The position numbers were made by a program, and so were the translations under genes. 64,000 nt of DNA from Spongilla lacustris (Eukaryota; Porifera; Demospongiae; Spongillida; Spongillidae), in assembly GCA_949361645.1 (NCBI GenBank), contig OX442415.1, positions 24,347,790 to 24,411,789 on the forward strand, written 5' to 3'. Position 1 is the first letter of the stretch, and every line of letters begins with the position of its first letter. The notes below the pieces were generated by a model. The model saw only the letters and a list, made by a program, of their open reading frames with translations, did no database searches and had not been told where the DNA came from. Below are positions 63,957 through 64,000 of the stretch, one piece after another.

Positions 63957-64000
63957 AGCATACCTTTGGCAGTAGAGACCTATGGTTGTTGGGGGTGTGG
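63957..64000 (+). pseudogene. start of an A-like non-LTR fragment (runs off window)
   Basis: GCATACCTTTGGCAGTAGAG and following match 1697-1742 (IPLAV.TYGCWG). The fragment continues past the end of the window. Confidence 0.65.

Noticed and set aside
1..64000. tRNA, rRNA or snRNA genes
   Set aside because: No A/B-box pair, cloverleaf or rRNA-like conserved blocks were noticed; only a tRNA-complementary primer site in the LTR element.

Overview
The window is eukaryotic and animal-like. It has intron-containing genes, AATAAA and TATA signals, abundant GT/CA microsatellites, non-LTR and LTR retrotransposons and short inverted-repeat elements, and no bacterial gene organisation. The gene families point to an early-branching metazoan, most likely a demosponge. 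These are intronless secreted beta-helix plus multi-TM receptors-like proteins, a secreted DGVSITYG/WFCK-type domain protein known to me mainly from sponges and cnidarians, and a RAG1 N-terminal-like fragment. The species is an inference from recalled families, not from any search.

Layout. Positions 1-1500 hold the 3' part of a beta-helix/multi-TM gene (copy 1). Positions 1563-7800 are non-LTR retrotransposons: a nearly full-length element (A), fragments, and a reverse-strand element of a second family (F). Positions 7801-10201 are intergenic with a TATA promoter, AACCGGTT palindromes and a MITE. From 10202 to 50276 there is one very large inverted duplication. The + arm is 10202-31276 (21.1 kb), the - arm is 36531-50276 (13.7 kb), and they are separated by a 5.25 kb unique spacer. 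Each arm carries, from outside in: a conserved noncoding or exon-like stretch, a complete 1.2-kilo-residue beta-helix/multi-TM gene (14215-17874 and 44810-48442), a chain of truncated non-LTR elements, a katanin p80 con80-type gene (26821-29744 and 38057-41215) and a RecQ helicase remnant. The arms differ by later events: a 2.2 kb indel, a 4.1 kb LTR retrotransposon, a 0.5 kb non-LTR insertion, a 0.73 kb deletion and repeat expansions. The spacer contains several hairpin/MITE elements, a secreted-protein gene (34004-34816, -) and a broken RAG1-N-like gene. Positions 50277-54900 are intergenic, with a third katanin fragment, hairpins and poly-C tracts. Positions 54990-64000 are again a dense chain of non-LTR retrotransposons (B, D, E and fragments).

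The non-LTR elements share a C2H2/Cys-rich N-terminus, an RT with a W-Y/F-x-D-D-G palm motif, a CCHC-like knuckle and a restriction-like endonuclease (RPAD...FD). They end in (AAT/ATT)n, and most 5'-truncated copies start directly at another AAT/ATT array. That pattern suggests microsatellite-targeted, R4/Dong-like elements piling into one another.

The most unusual objects are (i) the large inverted duplication itself, (ii) an LTR retrotransposon with identical LTRs and clean target duplication whose interior is scrambled into alternating + and - segments, (iii) the AAT-linked daisy chain of truncated elements, (iv) a RAG1-N-like fragment ending at a perfect 60-bp hairpin, and (v) a tandem array of in-frame splice donors in the katanin-like gene. 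Most retroelement ORFs are broken. The two complete multi-TM genes and the secreted gene look intact.
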